From Alphaproteobacteria bacterium (GTDB lineage: Bacteria; Pseudomonadota; Alphaproteobacteria; Reyranellales; Reyranellaceae), in NCBI GenBank assembly GCA_016870115.1, contig VGCH01000003.1, positions 1 to 64,000 on the forward strand: 64,000 bases of DNA. The letters run 5' to 3'. Every line of letters begins with the position of its first letter. The first letter of the stretch is position 1. The notes under the pieces were generated by a model. It saw nothing but the letters and a program-made list of their open reading frames with translations, was not told where the DNA came from and ran no database searches. Positions 8,648-17,430 of the stretch are shown one piece after another. The translations under genes and the position numbers were made by a program.

Positions 8648-9418
8648 TCAGAACGCCGGCGCCGGCGCCTGCGGCACGCCCTTCCAGAAGTCGGCGTCGT
8701 GGCCAAAGAACAGCCGCGCACCACCGCGTTCAAGGGCGGTGAGCCGATCGAGCGAGCGCAGCATTTCCTCGCGATCGAACACGAAGCGCGGGAGCCGCCG
8801 TTCGCGCAGCGTGCGGCAGAAGTAGCAAGCATCACCGGTCAGCACGACCTCGCCGCGCTCGGTCCGGACCTTGAGCGACTGGTGCCCGGGCGTGTGGCCG
8901 TAGGTAGGCACGCACACGACGCTGCCGTCACCGAAGAGATCGTGCTCCCCCTCCACCGCCAGCACCTTGTGGCCGTGGTCGATGTCAGCACGATAGATGC
9001 CGACGCGGGCGGCGAGATCGGCATCGCGACCGGCGTCCCACTCGCGGCGTTGAACGACCAGCGTGGCATTGGGCACGAGCGCATTGCCGCCGGCATGATC
9101 GAAATGCAGGTGCGAGTTCACGACGAAGTCGATCCGACCCGGGTCGCGATCCGCCGCCATCAGACGCTCGGCGACGCTATCGCCCGCGCCATATCCGGAA
9201 AAGTCGAAGAGCCTACCAACCCGCTCGCCGAGCCTCGCCGCCGGCGCTTCGCGACACTGCGGGTGCATGCCGGTATCGAACAGCGCGCGCCCCTTGGGGT
9301 GCTCGATGAGATAGGACGGGATGGGCAATCTGACCGGCCCGTCCTCGCCTTCGATCATGTCTTTCAGCCGCCCGCCCAGCCAGCCGCAGGTGAGTGCATA
9401 GAGGCGGGCCGTGCTCAC
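8648..9418 (-). CDS. Metallo-beta-lactamase-fold hydrolase, N-acyl homoserine lactonase-like
   Basis: A 256-aa MBL-fold enzyme close to the AttM/AiiB lactonase group. It shows [10 protein letters not shown] (metal ligands His103, His105, Asp107, His108), [21 protein letters not shown] and a late FFGHD. The N-terminal [10 protein letters not shown] and [19 protein letters not shown] are typical of this subfamily, which opens acyl-homoserine lactone rings, though lactonase activity cannot be proven by eye. The GTG start overlaps the gatB stop (GTGA), so translation is coupled to gatB, an unexpected pairing of a housekeeping gene with a possible quorum-quenching enzyme. No signal peptide is present. 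Confidence 0.85.
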   Translation of the reverse strand: MSTARLYALTCGWLGGRLKDMIEGEDGPVRLPIPSYLIEHPKGRALFDTGMHPQCREAPAARLGERVGRLFDFSGYGAGDSVAERLMAADRDPGRIDFVVNSHLHFDHAGGNALVPNATLVVQRREWDAGRDADLAARVGIYRADIDHGHKVLAVEGEHDLFGDGSVVCVPTYGHTPGHQSLKVRTERGEVVLTGDACYFCRTLRERRLPRFVFDREEMLRSLDRLTALERGGARLFFGHDADFWKGVPQAPAPAF

Positions 9419-10863
9419 GCGTCGAGCGCCTTCCTCAGAAGGTCGTTCACGACCTTGGGGTTGGCCTTGCCACCGGTCGACTTCATCACCTGACCGACGA
9501 ACCAGCCGAACAGCGTCGGCTTGGCCTTGTAGGCGGCGACCTGTCCCGGGTTGGCATCGATCACCGCCTTGATCGTGGCCTCGATGGCGCCGGTGTCGGT
9601 AACCTGCTTGAGCCCCCGCTCCTCGACCAGCGCGGCAGGGTCCTTGCCGGTTTCTTCCATGGCAACGAACAGGTCCTTGGCGATGCGGCCAGAGATCGTG
9701 CCGTCGGCGATCAGGTCCAGGAGCTTGCCCAGCGCGGTGGCGGCGATGGGCGACTGCGCGATGCCGACACCGCGACGGTTCAGCATCGCGAACAGATCGC
9801 CCATGACCCAGTTCGCGGCCTGCTTGGCGTCGCGGCCGTTCGCCACGGCCTCGAAGAACTCGGCAGTGTCCTTCTCCGCCACCAGCACGCCCGCGTCGTA
9901 GGGCGACAGGCCGAAGCGCTCGACATAGCGCGCCTTGCGGGCGTCCGGCAGTTCCGGCAGGCCGGCGCGGATCTTCGCGACGTACTCCGGCGTCAGGATA
10001 AGCGGCAGCAGATCGGGATCGGGGAAGTAGCGATAGTCGTGGGCGTCCTCCTTCGACCGCAACGAGCGTGTCTCGCCGCGCGCCGGATCGAACAGCCGGG
10101 TCTCCTGGTCGATCTTGCCGCCGCCTTCGATGATCTCGACCTGGCGCCGCGCCTCGACCTCGATCGCCTGACGCACGAAGCGGATCGAGTTCACGTTCTT
10201 GATCTCGCAGCGCGTCCCCAGCTGGGCGCCCGGCCGCCGCACCGACACGTTGACGTCGCAGCGCATGGAGCCTTCGTCCATGTTGCCGTCGCAGGTCCCG
10301 AGGTAGCGCATGATCGACCGCAGCTTCGCGAGGTACGCCGCCGCCTCGTCGGGCGAGCGCATGTCGGGCTTGCTCACGATTTCCATCAGCGCCACACCCG
10401 ACCGGTTGAGATCGACGTAGGTCTGGGTCGGGTGCTGGTCGTGCAGGCTCTTGCCCGCGTCCTGCTCCAGGTGCAGTCGCTCGATGCCGACGCGGCCGAT
10501 CGAACCGTCGGGCAGGTCGATCTCGACCTCGCCTTCACCCACGATCGGGTCCTTGTACTGGGAAATCTGGTAGCCCTGCGGCAGATCTGCGTAGAAGTAG
10601 TTCTTGCGGTCGAACACCGAGCGGAGATTGATCTTCGCGTTCAGGCCGAGACCGGTGCGCACGGCCTGCTCGACACAACGCGCGTTGATCACCGGCAGCA
10701 TGCCCGGCATCGCCGCATCCACCAGCGAGACCTGGGTATTGGGGTCCGCCCCGAACGCCGTCGCCGCGCCTGAGAAGAGTTTCGCCTCGGACACGACCTG
10801 CGCGTGGACCTCGAGGCCCAGCACGATTTCCCAGTCGCCGGTTTCGCCTTTGATCATCGCCAT
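9415..10863 (-). CDS. gatB: Asp-tRNA(Asn)/Glu-tRNA(Gln) amidotransferase subunit B
   Basis: GatB, 482 aa and full length. It is the kinase/tRNA-binding subunit of GatCAB, which phosphorylates and transamidates Asp-tRNA(Asn) or Glu-tRNA(Gln). The family signature is clear: [13 protein letters not shown] near the start, the [19 protein letters not shown] block, [31 protein letters not shown] and [14 protein letters not shown], followed by the C-terminal YqeY-like helical tail. The gene is separated from gatA-gatC by about 4.7 kb of catabolic-type genes. It is the first gene of a two-gene unit with the downstream MBL-fold hydrolase. Confidence 0.97.
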   Translation of the reverse strand: MAMIKGETGDWEIVLGLEVHAQVVSEAKLFSGAATAFGADPNTQVSLVDAAMPGMLPVINARCVEQAVRTGLGLNAKINLRSVFDRKNYFYADLPQGYQISQYKDPIVGEGEVEIDLPDGSIGRVGIERLHLEQDAGKSLHDQHPTQTYVDLNRSGVALMEIVSKPDMRSPDEAAAYLAKLRSIMRYLGTCDGNMDEGSMRCDVNVSVRRPGAQLGTRCEIKNVNSIRFVRQAIEVEARRQVEIIEGGGKIDQETRLFDPARGETRSLRSKEDAHDYRYFPDPDLLPLILTPEYVAKIRAGLPELPDARKARYVERFGLSPYDAGVLVAEKDTAEFFEAVANGRDAKQAANWVMGDLFAMLNRRGVGIAQSPIAATALGKLLDLIADGTISGRIAKDLFVAMEETGKDPAALVEERGLKQVTDTGAIEATIKAVIDANPGQVAAYKAKPTLFGWFVGQVMKSTGGKANPKVVNDLLRKALDA

Positions 10864-10940
10864 GCGGCGGTAGATAGGGGCTTGCGGGGCCGCTGTCCAT
10901 GCGTAGCATGGCCACCAACAACAAAGCCCGGGAGGCTCTC

Positions 10941-11915
10941 ATGACAACTCTTCGCCGCCGCTCCGTGATTGCCGGCGCGACTGCCGCCGTCGCCGCGCCA
11001 TCGATCCTTCATGCCCAGACCGACCTGCCGCGCGGGCCGATCAAGTTCGTCGTTCCCTTCCCGCCGGGGGGCTCGACCGACCCAATCACCCGGACCATCC
11101 AGGCCAAGCTGATCGAACAGACGGGCTGGAACATCGTGGTCGAGAACAAGCCCGGCGGCACCGGCGTCGTGGGCGCAACCATCGTCGCCAAAGCGCCGCC
11201 CGACGGGACGAACTGGCTGTTCGTGTTCGACAATCACATCCTCAACCCGATCTGGACACCGTCGGTTCCCTACAAGGATAGCGAACTGTTTCCGGTGATG
11301 CAGATCGGACGGAGCGCCCAGGGCATCGCGGCTCACCCGACTCGGCCGTTCAAGAACTTCAAGGATGTGCTGGCGGCCGCCAAGGCGCAGCCCGGCAAGG
11401 TCAGCGTCGCGGTGCTCGCCGCCAGTCTCGCGCAAGTCATGTTCGCCTTCATGCAGAAGGAGAACGGCTTCGAGGTGAACACGATCCCGTACAAGGGCGG
11501 CGGTCCGCTGTTGCAGGACGGCATTGCGGGCGTCACCGATCTCGCCGTTTCCAGCCTCGCCGTGATGATGCCGCATGTGCGGGCCAACAAGCTGAACCTG
11601 GTCGCCGTCACAGGCGAGAAGCGCAGCGCCGCGGCGCCCGACATCCCGACGCTGGCGGAGCAGGGAATCAAGGTCGCGCCCTCCTACTCATGGTGGGGGG
11701 TCTATGCGCCCACCGGCACGCCCCGCGGCATGGTCGACCGCATGCACGCCGCGATCGTCAAGGCGGTGCGTTCGCCGGACGTCACCCAGAGGTTCGTCGA
11801 GCAATTCGACATGGACATCTTGCTGAGCGCGCCGGAGCAGTTCGCCCAGTTCCATGCCAGCGAGGTCGCGTTCTGGGGCAAGGTGATCCGCGACAACAAC
11901 CTCAAGCCGGAATGA
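10941..11915 (+). CDS. Bug-family (TctC) periplasmic solute receptor
   Basis: A 324-aa extracytoplasmic binding protein of the tripartite tricarboxylate transporter receptor family. The N terminus has a twin-arginine-like leader (TTLRRRSVIAGATAAVAAPS ending HAQ), so export may use Tat. Diagnostic blocks include IKFVVPFPPGGSTDPITRTI, VENKPGGTGVVGATIVAKAPPDG and YKGGGPLLQDGIAG. Bug receptors bind carboxylates or aromatic acids. No TctA or TctB membrane subunit lies in this window, so it is an orphan receptor, as is common for this family. The start at 10941 has GGGAGG upstream; an earlier in-frame ATG would only lengthen the leader. It converges on the SDR gene. Confidence 0.93.
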   Translation: MTTLRRRSVIAGATAAVAAPSILHAQTDLPRGPIKFVVPFPPGGSTDPITRTIQAKLIEQTGWNIVVENKPGGTGVVGATIVAKAPPDGTNWLFVFDNHILNPIWTPSVPYKDSELFPVMQIGRSAQGIAAHPTRPFKNFKDVLAAAKAQPGKVSVAVLAASLAQVMFAFMQKENGFEVNTIPYKGGGPLLQDGIAGVTDLAVSSLAVMMPHVRANKLNLVAVTGEKRSAAAPDIPTLAEQGIKVAPSYSWWGVYAPTGTPRGMVDRMHAAIVKAVRSPDVTQRFVEQFDMDILLSAPEQFAQFHASEVAFWGKVIRDNNLKPE

Positions 11916-11922
11916 CGGCAGG

Positions 11923-12708
11923 TCAGATCGCGTATCCGCCATCCACCATCAGCGTCTGGCCAGTGATGTAGCCGGCGCGGTCCGAAAGAAGGAACGCGAC
12001 CGCGTCGGCGACATCCTGGGCGCTGCCAAGCCGTCCGAGCGCCACGGCCTGCCGTGTGGCCTCGAAGAAGCGTTCGTCGAAATCGCCGCTGGCCTTCAGC
12101 GCATGGTACATGCCGTCGGTGATGACACCGACACCGACGCAGTTGGCGCGCACGCCGTAGCGCCCCTCCTCCGCCGCGATTCCCTTGACGATCTGCTCCA
12201 CCGCCGCCTTGGGGGCAGAGGACAGCACGTCCTTGCGCGCGTAGCGACGCACCGCCGGAGTTCCGAGCGCGACCGCCGTACCCTTGGTTGCCCGCAGATG
12301 CGGAAGTGCCGCGTGCAGAAGGTGGTAGCAGCCGAACAGGTCGGTGCCGACGGTTCGCTGGAAGAGGTCGGGTTCGATGCAAGCGATGTGGCGCATGTCG
12401 ATATAGGGGCCGGCGGCATAGACGACGGTATGCAGAGCGCCGAAGCGACTGGCGGTGTCGGCAGCAAGCGCGACAGCGGCGGCGGCGTCCGCGAGATCCA
12501 GCTGCGCGATATGAGCGCGGCGCCCCGCTGCCTGGACGCGCCCGGCGGCGCGCTCCGCCGCATCTGCATTGCGGTAGTAGGTCAGGACGACGTCGCTGCC
12601 GGCCCGCGCGAGCGTTTCGGCGATCGCGGCGCCGATGCCCCCCGACCCGCCGCCGATCAATGCGGCGCCCGTCCCGTAGCGTGCCGCGCCATTCTCCCCA
12701 CCGCTCAT
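11923..12708 (-). CDS. Short-chain dehydrogenase/reductase (atypical active site)
   Basis: A 261-aa SDR with a Rossmann nucleotide loop (GGGSGGIGAAIA, residues 19-30), an NNAG equivalent (YAAGP) and a C-terminal GYITGQTLMVDGGYAI. The catalytic Lys is kept (SSAPKAAV, Lys167), but the residue four before it is Ser163 rather than Tyr; the nearest Tyr is at 156. The usual YxxxK pair is therefore absent and substrate reduction by the classical route is doubtful unless Tyr156 substitutes. The ATG overlaps the TetR stop (ATGA), so it forms a two-gene operon with the regulator, which suggests joint function with the divergent Rieske oxygenase. Confidence 0.88.
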   Translation of the reverse strand: MSGGENGAARYGTGAALIGGGSGGIGAAIAETLARAGSDVVLTYYRNADAAERAAGRVQAAGRRAHIAQLDLADAAAAVALAADTASRFGALHTVVYAAGPYIDMRHIACIEPDLFQRTVGTDLFGCYHLLHAALPHLRATKGTAVALGTPAVRRYARKDVLSSAPKAAVEQIVKGIAAEEGRYGVRANCVGVGVITDGMYHALKASGDFDERFFEATRQAVALGRLGSAQDVADAVAFLLSDRAGYITGQTLMVDGGYAI

Positions 12709-13334
12709 TCCGCCTCCAGTCCGCGCAGCACCATGCTCGAGATGTCCCGCGCGATCGCGGCCGGCGACGCGCGCTCGGGCCGGTACCAATCGACTGCCCA
12801 GTTGAGCGCGCCGAGGATCGCCATGCGCACGACCGACAGATCGACGTCGTCGCGGATGGCGCCGGCGCGCCGTGCGTCGCGCAGCAGCTTCTTCCAGAGG
12901 GCGCCGTAGGCGCGATGGCCGGCGAGTACGCGGGCACGCACGTCCGGCGGCACTTGCCAGATCAGCTTGATGGAGGCCGATGCCGCGTCGCCCTGGGTGA
13001 GCATACCCACCAAGTGGGTCTCAATCGCCTGCTCCAGCCGTACAGGTGGCGGCGTGTCGGCCGGAAGCGACGCCAGCCGTCGCTCCAGCGTCGTGTGAAC
13101 ATAGTCGAGACCGCGCGCCATGACGGCCTCGACCAGCGCCTCCCGCGAGTCGAAATGATAGTAGAGGCTCCCTGCCTTCATGCCGATTTCGGACGCGATA
13201 TCCGCCAGCCGCGCACCCGCGTACCCCCGGGCGCGCAGGGCCCGCGCCGCCGCGTCGAGAATGCGCGCGCGGGTGGCCTCGGCCTTGCCGTCAGGAGGCG
13301 GTTCAACCGCCGCAAGCGCGCTTGACGAAACCAT
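12705..13334 (-). CDS. TetR-family transcriptional regulator
   Basis: A 209-aa repressor. The N-terminal TetR helix-turn-helix lies at about residues 17-66: ATRARILDAAARALRARGYA, then LADIASEIGMKAGSLYYHF and DSREALVEAVM. The C-terminal ligand-binding helices include LNWAVDWYRPERASPAAIA. It is divergent from the Rieske oxygenase gene, with about 100 nt between the starts that contain a TCTAA-N6-TTAGA inverted repeat, and it is co-transcribed with the SDR. The simplest reading is autoregulated control of the oxygenase and SDR by the oxygenase substrate. The ligand is unknown. Confidence 0.93.
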   Translation of the reverse strand: MVSSSALAAVEPPPDGKAEATRARILDAAARALRARGYAGARLADIASEIGMKAGSLYYHFDSREALVEAVMARGLDYVHTTLERRLASLPADTPPPVRLEQAIETHLVGMLTQGDAASASIKLIWQVPPDVRARVLAGHRAYGALWKKLLRDARRAGAIRDDVDLSVVRMAILGALNWAVDWYRPERASPAAIARDISSMVLRGLEAE

Positions 13335-13350
13335 CGGCGTGGTCCATTTT

Positions 13351-13366
13351 TCTAATTGCTGTTAGA
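13351..13366. promoter_or_regulatory. Putative TetR operator
   Basis: A perfect 5-bp inverted repeat, TCTAA and TTAGA separated by six bases, lies in an AT-rich stretch between the divergent TetR (start 13334) and Rieske oxygenase (start 13436) genes. The position and symmetry suit a TetR dimer site controlling both promoters. It is inferred from symmetry only; no known consensus was matched. Confidence 0.45.
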
Positions 13367-13435
13367 TTACCGCCGCGAGCCTAGGGACGCAAGATCGCAG
13401 CCGGCTCGCGATCGTCCGAACCGAGAGTCACGCCG

Positions 13436-14584
13436 ATGGACCGCGCGCTACAGACCGAGATCGCGAGACGCCTCTTCGCTCACATGGCAGCGCGAACCAC
13501 CGACCTCGCGCCGCGGGAAATGTACCAACCTGCCGAGTCCTATATCGACCCTGCGCAGGCGACTCGCGAGCGCGAGAAGATTTTCCGCAAGCTGCCGTCC
13601 ATCGTCTGCCACGAATCGGAACTCGCGAACCCGCACGACTACGTCACCGCCGATATCGTGGGTGTCCCGGTCGTCGCCGTTCGTCAGCCAGACGGAACGG
13701 TGCGAGCCTTCACCAATGTCTGCCGTCATCGTGGCTCGCGTCTGGTGACCGCTGAGCGCGGCAACGCCCGGCAGTTCGTCTGCCCGTTCCACGCGTGGAC
13801 CTATGGCACCGACGGCACGCTGCGCAATATCGCCTACCCGGACGGGTTCTGCGGTGTCGATCGCGGCGACCACAGTCTCGTGCGACTGCCCTGCGAGGTC
13901 CGGCATGGGCTCGTTTGGGTGACGCCCGTGGCGGATGGCGCGCTGGACCTCGATGACCACCTCGGACCCGAGCTCGATCGCGAGCTGGCCGGGTGGCGCC
14001 TCGTTCGCGCCGTCTACGAGCGCAGCGAGAACTTCGACCTACCGATCAACTGGAAGCTCGTGGTTGACGGCTTCATGGAGGACTACCACCTCTGCGTCCT
14101 GCACAAGAGCACGATCGGCCCCTACATGATGGCCAATCTGCACGAGTACAGCGCGTTCCGCTCCCACTCGCGCCTCGTCGCCTCGCGCGCCAGTCTCGCG
14201 AAACTCGCAGAGCACGACCCCGAAACCGTCGATCTCCTGCCGTCGGCGATTTTCATCTACGCCCTGTTCCCCGGACAGATCCTCGTCTGGCAGGCCGACC
14301 ATTTCGAGCTCTGGACGATCCGACCGCATGCCACCGATGCGTTGCGCGCCACGGTGAGCGCACGCCTGCTGGCCCCCACGGCTGCGAGCCGCGAGACCGA
14401 GCGGCCGCTCTGGGACCGGAACTGGAAGATCCTGATGGACACGGTGCAGGCCGAGGACTGGGTCGCCGCACGCGACATCCAGGACGGCATCGCGGGCGGC
14501 GGGCAGAGCCATTTCGTGTTCGGCCGCAACGAACCGGCGCTGCAACACTTCCACCGCGAGGTCGCGCGCGCGACCGCCGCCTGA
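13436..14584 (+). CDS. Rieske non-heme iron oxygenase, alpha subunit
   Basis: A 382-aa aromatic-ring-hydroxylating-type oxygenase. The Rieske [2Fe-2S] cluster ligands are visible as CRHRG (Cys96, His98) and CPFHAW (Cys116, His119). The mononuclear iron site follows in DGFMEDYHLCVLHKS (His218, His223), with a late Asp expected in VQAEDWVAARDIQDG. Length and motif spacing match single-component-type alpha subunits that need a separate reductase, which is not encoded nearby. Substrates of this family range from benzoates to carnitine and choline-like amines, and none can be assigned. The divergent TetR and the palindrome between them suggest substrate-induced expression. Confidence 0.92.
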   Translation: MDRALQTEIARRLFAHMAARTTDLAPREMYQPAESYIDPAQATREREKIFRKLPSIVCHESELANPHDYVTADIVGVPVVAVRQPDGTVRAFTNVCRHRGSRLVTAERGNARQFVCPFHAWTYGTDGTLRNIAYPDGFCGVDRGDHSLVRLPCEVRHGLVWVTPVADGALDLDDHLGPELDRELAGWRLVRAVYERSENFDLPINWKLVVDGFMEDYHLCVLHKSTIGPYMMANLHEYSAFRSHSRLVASRASLAKLAEHDPETVDLLPSAIFIYALFPGQILVWQADHFELWTIRPHATDALRATVSARLLAPTAASRETERPLWDRNWKILMDTVQAEDWVAARDIQDGIAGGGQSHFVFGRNEPALQHFHREVARATAA

Positions 14585-14600
14585 CGCCGTCGCAGCTCGG

Positions 14601-15566
14601 TCAGCCGAGCAGCGTGCGTCGGAAGAACGCGACCATGTCGTCGCGAAACTGGTCGGCCTGATCGCCCGATGAACCTATGGTCGCGCCGCGCTGTCCGAAG
14701 CCCGCCTTGAGCGCATAGACCGCCAGGTCGCGATCCACGAGCTTGGTGTTCGCCTCGCCGGTGATCGGATGAATGAAGGCGCCATCGTCTGCCAGATACG
14801 AAGTCGGCGCCGCCGGCGACACGGAGGCGTCTTCAACGCGTTGCAGCGCGGTGCCGCGATCGAAGCTGTGCGCCGCGCCGGCAAAAATGCGGATGCTCGC
14901 GGCCGCGCCCAACAGGCGGATGGCCTGGATATAGCCCTGCACTTGCTGCGGCGAGAGCCAGTCATCGCGCTCGCCGACCAGCGCGCGCACCTCGGTCGCC
15001 CCGACATCGGGATCGAGAAACTGCTGACCGCACCATGGGTAGGCCGCAAGGACGGCGCGGGCGCCGATCGTCGGATCGTGGATCTTCTCGCAGAACCGAC
15101 GCGTGGCGCCGGTGAGGACGGCCGACCCGCCGCGGCTGTGACCTTGCAGGCCGATCCGGCCCCGGTCGATCGCCGGATGCGTCGCCAGCGCCCGCACGGT
15201 CGCCGCGACATCGTAGGCGGAAGCGGCGAAGGAGAACTGGGTCTGGTTCGCGACCGTCGACGTGACGCTGCGCGGTCCGAATGGGTCGAGGACGAACGCA
15301 GCGATGCCCAAACCGACGAAAGTCTCGGCATGGGCGAGATGCGACGCCGCGATTCCCAGGCTGCCCGGAACGACGACCACGACCGGTAGAGGAGCCCGCG
15401 CGCCGGCCGGGACGAATAGCTTGCCGTCGACGGTCTGCGGCGGAACCTCAGCGGGCGCGCTCAGCACCTGATGATAGTTGAGCGGGTTGCCGCTCTTGAT
15501 CTCGATCGTGTCGCCGCGAACGCCCGCCAGCACGACCTCGCGATCCCGGAAACGTTGGGTGTCCAT
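14601..15566 (-). CDS. Alpha/beta hydrolase, dienelactone-hydrolase-like
   Basis: A 321-aa cytosolic hydrolase. The nucleophile elbow is LQGHSRGGSAVL with Ser in G-H-S-R-G. An early PVVVVVPGSLGI gives the oxyanion region, and GERDDWLSP and GAAHSFDRG are consistent with the acid and His of the triad. The overall layout resembles dienelactone hydrolases and related acyl hydrolases. The start at 15566 is one base after the gatA stop, so it is translationally coupled to gatA even though nothing links it to tRNA amidation. It converges on the Rieske oxygenase with 16 nt between stops, spanning a 6-bp GC hairpin without a T run. Confidence 0.85.
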   Translation of the reverse strand: MDTQRFRDREVVLAGVRGDTIEIKSGNPLNYHQVLSAPAEVPPQTVDGKLFVPAGARAPLPVVVVVPGSLGIAASHLAHAETFVGLGIAAFVLDPFGPRSVTSTVANQTQFSFAASAYDVAATVRALATHPAIDRGRIGLQGHSRGGSAVLTGATRRFCEKIHDPTIGARAVLAAYPWCGQQFLDPDVGATEVRALVGERDDWLSPQQVQGYIQAIRLLGAAASIRIFAGAAHSFDRGTALQRVEDASVSPAAPTSYLADDGAFIHPITGEANTKLVDRDLAVYALKAGFGQRGATIGSSGDQADQFRDDMVAFFRRTLLG

Positions 15567-15567
15567 C

Positions 15568-17040
15568 TCAGTAGCCCTCGGCGCGAGCGGTGAAGCCTGC
15601 GGCACGCTCGAGCGCCGCCGCCGCGCCGAGAAGCGTGGTTTCGTCGAACGCCCGGCCGATCAGCTGCAACCCAAGCGGCAGGCCGTCCTTGTCGAGGCCC
15701 GCCGGCACCGAAATCCCGGGCAGGCCCGCCATCGAGGCCGGAATGGTGAACATGTCGTTCAGGTACATCGTCACCGGATCGTCCATCTTGTCGCCTGCCG
15801 CGAAGGCGGCGGTTGGCGCCGTCGGCGTCAGAAGAACATCGCAGCGCTCGAAAGCCTGCGTGAAATCGCGCGCGATCAGCGCCCGTACCTGCTGGGCCTT
15901 GCGGTAGTAGGCGTCGTAGTAGCCCGCCGACAGAACGTATGTTCCGATCAGGATGCGCCGACGCACTTCCTTGCCGAAGCCCGCGCCGCGGGTGTTACTG
16001 TACATCTCGGTGAGGTCCTTGCCCGGGACGCGCAGGCCGTAGCGCACGCCGTCATAGCGCGCGAGGTTCGACGAGCACTCCGCCGGCGCCACGATGTAGT
16101 AGGCCGGCAGCGCGTATCTGGTGTGCGGCAGCGACACCTCGACCGGTTCTGCACCGGCGTCGCGCATCATGGCGACACCCTTCTCCCACAGCGCCACGAT
16201 CTCGGGCGACGTGCCGTCGACGCGGTACTCGCACGGAATGCCGATCTTCAATCCCTTGATCGCGGGATTGCGCGCGGCGGCCACGAAGTCCGGGACCGCG
16301 AGCGGCGCGGACGTCGAGTCCTTGGGGTCGTGTCCCGACATCGCCTGCAGAAGGAGCGCTGTATCCTCGACCGACCGCGCGAAGGGGCCGGGCTGATCGA
16401 GCGAGCTCGCGAAGGCGACGACACCCCACCGCGAACAGCGGCCGTAAGTCGGCTTCAGACCGACGATGCCGCAGAAGGCCGCCGGCTGGCGGATCGAGCC
16501 ACCGGTATCGGTGCCGGTGCTGCCCGGGACGATCCGCGCCGCGACGACGGCCGCCGATCCGCCGGAGGAACCGCCGGGCACCAGTTTGCGATTCTCCCCG
16601 CGCCGCTTCCAGGGATTCTCGACGCCACCGAAATGGCTGGTCATGTTGGACGAGCCCATCGCGAACTCGTCGAGGTTGGTCTTGCCCATCAGCACGGCGC
16701 CCGCCTTCCACAGGTTGGCGGTCACGGTGCTTTCGTAGGTCGGGACGAATCCCTCGAGCACATGCGACCCCGCGGTGGTGGCTACGCCCTCCGTGCAGAA
16801 GAGATCCTTAATGCCGAGCGGAACGCCTTCCAGCAGCCCGGCTTCGCCGCGTGCCCGCCGGGCGTCACTGGCGCGCGCCATCTCGCGGGCGCGGTCGGGG
16901 GTCTCGGCGATGAAGGCATTGAGCCCGCGATGCTGTTCCATGCGCGCGATGTGGGCGTCGGCCACCTCGAGCGCGCTGGCCTTGCGCGACGCCATGGCCG
17001 CCGACAGCTCGGCGACCGAGAGATCAGTGAGAGCGGACAT
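15568..17040 (-). CDS. gatA: Asp-tRNA(Asn)/Glu-tRNA(Gln) amidotransferase subunit A
   Basis: GatA, 490 aa, full length: the glutaminase subunit that releases ammonia for transamidation. The amidase-signature triad is present: Lys78 in [10 protein letters not shown], the cis-Ser in [11 protein letters not shown] (around 158), and the nucleophile Ser182 in [30 protein letters not shown] and the C-terminal [15 protein letters not shown] are typical. gatC lies three bases upstream and an unrelated alpha/beta hydrolase follows one base after the stop, where gatB would be expected. Together with aspS elsewhere in the window, it suggests that Asn-tRNA (and perhaps Gln-tRNA) is made by the indirect route. 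Confidence 0.97.
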   Translation of the reverse strand: MSALTDLSVAELSAAMASRKASALEVADAHIARMEQHRGLNAFIAETPDRAREMARASDARRARGEAGLLEGVPLGIKDLFCTEGVATTAGSHVLEGFVPTYESTVTANLWKAGAVLMGKTNLDEFAMGSSNMTSHFGGVENPWKRRGENRKLVPGGSSGGSAAVVAARIVPGSTGTDTGGSIRQPAAFCGIVGLKPTYGRCSRWGVVAFASSLDQPGPFARSVEDTALLLQAMSGHDPKDSTSAPLAVPDFVAAARNPAIKGLKIGIPCEYRVDGTSPEIVALWEKGVAMMRDAGAEPVEVSLPHTRYALPAYYIVAPAECSSNLARYDGVRYGLRVPGKDLTEMYSNTRGAGFGKEVRRRILIGTYVLSAGYYDAYYRKAQQVRALIARDFTQAFERCDVLLTPTAPTAAFAAGDKMDDPVTMYLNDMFTIPASMAGLPGISVPAGLDKDGLPLGLQLIGRAFDETTLLGAAAALERAAGFTARAEGY

Positions 17041-17043
17041 CGC

Positions 17044-17361
17044 CTACTCCACCACTTTCGGCACGGCGAAGAAGCCGCCGGCGTGGCGATCCTGCGGCTC
17101 CAGCCACACCGCGCCGCCCGGCGCATTGGCCAGCACGCGCTCGGCGATGCCGCCATCGGTCACCTTGTCGGTCCGAAGTGGCAAGGTCACGTCGCTCACG
17201 CTCGACAGCGGAGCGACATTGCCGGTGTCGACTTCGTTCAGTTGCTCGATCCAGGCCAGAATGCCGGTCAATTCTCCCGCCACCGAGGCGAGCTCGTCTT
17301 CCGGCACGTTCAGTCGCGCCAGGCGCGCGATGCGCCGCACTGCATCCTTGTCGAGCGACAT
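17044..17361 (-). CDS. gatC: Asp-tRNA(Asn)/Glu-tRNA(Gln) amidotransferase subunit C
   Basis: GatC, 105 aa, the small belt-like subunit that holds GatA and GatB together. The sequence is canonical: MSLDKDAVRRIARLARLNV, ELTGILAWIEQLNEVDTGNV, APLSSVSD and the C-terminal GGFFAVPKVVE. The start at 17361 was chosen because it gives the usual family N terminus; upstream in-frame sequence is not conserved-looking. It is the first gene of gatC-gatA-hydrolase, and the antiporter gene lies 69 nt upstream on the same strand. Confidence 0.96.
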   Translation of the reverse strand: MSLDKDAVRRIARLARLNVPEDELASVAGELTGILAWIEQLNEVDTGNVAPLSSVSDVTLPLRTDKVTDGGIAERVLANAPGGAVWLEPQDRHAGGFFAVPKVVE

Positions 17362-17430
17362 GTCTCTTGGGTCTCCGTGAGCCGGGTTGGTAGCCGTTTT
17401 GCCTCTTTCCGGCAACAGAACGCGCAGCCG

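Noticed and set aside
14595-14610. Terminator between the Rieske oxygenase and hydrolase genes
   Set aside because: There is a 6-bp GC hairpin with a TCAG loop, but no T run on either side, and it overlaps a stop codon.
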